From Chamaea fasciata (taxonomy: Eukaryota > Chordata > Aves > Passeriformes > Sylviidae): a stretch of 64,000 nt of DNA. Positions 63,962 to 64,000 of this stretch are shown here, in pieces (position 1 is the stretch's first letter; the number at the start of each line of letters is the position of its first letter). The DNA is taken from assembly GCA_029207755.1 (NCBI GenBank), contig JARCOQ010000003.1, positions 99,408,982 to 99,472,981 on the forward strand. The letters are read 5' to 3'. Made by a program: the position numbers and the translations under genes. The notes beneath the pieces are model-generated. The model did no database searches. It saw only the letters and a list, made by a program, of their open reading frames with translations, and had not been told where the DNA came from.

Positions 63962-64000
63962 TGTCATAAAAACATAAATGGTTTGGGTTGTGAGGGACCT
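63962..64000 (-). mobile_element. CR1 3' end, running off the window
   Basis: The last 39 bases (ending in GGTTTGGGTTGTGAGGGACC and T) are the antisense of the CR1 3' terminus. The preceding octamers are decayed to CATAAA-type. The rest of the element lies beyond the right edge. Confidence 0.75.

Noticed and set aside
63935..64000. Possible tRNA-derived SINE with a CR1-like tail at the right edge
   Set aside because: A GTGGGTTC-like motif is present, but there is no A-box sequence upstream. The CR1 piece is antisense, whereas a SINE tail would be in sense with the tRNA part.
1..64000. CRISPR arrays, bacterial operons, phage or plasmid systems
   Set aside because: No regularly spaced direct repeats, no ribosome-binding-site-led gene series and no long coding frames. 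The CR1 content marks the DNA as vertebrate, most likely avian.

Overview
This window reads as vertebrate nuclear DNA, most likely from a bird. The main evidence is a set of eight CR1 (chicken repeat 1) non-LTR retrotransposon copies. Several keep the CR1 3' terminus with its ATTCTATG octamers and the conserved C-terminal end of the CR1 reverse-transcriptase ORF. Together the CR1 pieces cover about 2.6 kb (roughly 4%). A solo LTR of an endogenous retrovirus, about 0.5 kb, lies inside one of them. Base composition is moderately AT-rich and CpG-poor, with short microsatellites and mononucleotide tracts. The species cannot be named from the sequence alone.

I find no protein-coding gene, tRNA, rRNA, CRISPR array or bacterial-type operon. 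The open frames in unique sequence are short (144 codons or fewer), occur on both strands at random-like density, and show no family I recognise. The longest frame (163 codons, 23262-23753) is antisense to a decayed CR1 reverse transcriptase. The window is best described as intergenic or deep-intronic DNA.

Layout. 1-22.3 kb is essentially unique sequence with purine and G-rich tracts (8.27 kb, 10.45 kb), a T/G-rich tract (17.4 kb) and an AT-rich stretch with regulatory-looking motifs (15.66-16.29 kb). 22.3-23.84 kb is a nested repeat cluster: an antisense CR1 split by a solo LTR, followed by a sense-strand CR1 3' fragment. 23.84-29.28 kb is unique. 29.28-30.60 kb holds two sense CR1 copies. 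30.6-39.88 kb is mostly unique and includes a minus-strand polyadenylation-like signature (34.63-34.67 kb), an A-rich tract (36.68 kb) and a perfect 11-bp stem hairpin (39.53 kb). One antisense CR1 end follows at 39.88 kb. 40.0-53.66 kb is unique with long C, T and T/G homopolymers at 48.3-50.5 kb. CR1 fragments then occur at 53.66 kb (+), 62.64 kb (-) and the right edge (-), with a possible LTR-derived stretch near 55.8-56.1 kb.

No genes act together here, so no new biological system can be supported. The best-supported observations are the CR1/LTR nesting and its predicted stem-loop. Weaker ones are a possible 3'-end of a minus-strand transcript near 34.6 kb and several stretches that could be conserved noncoding elements.
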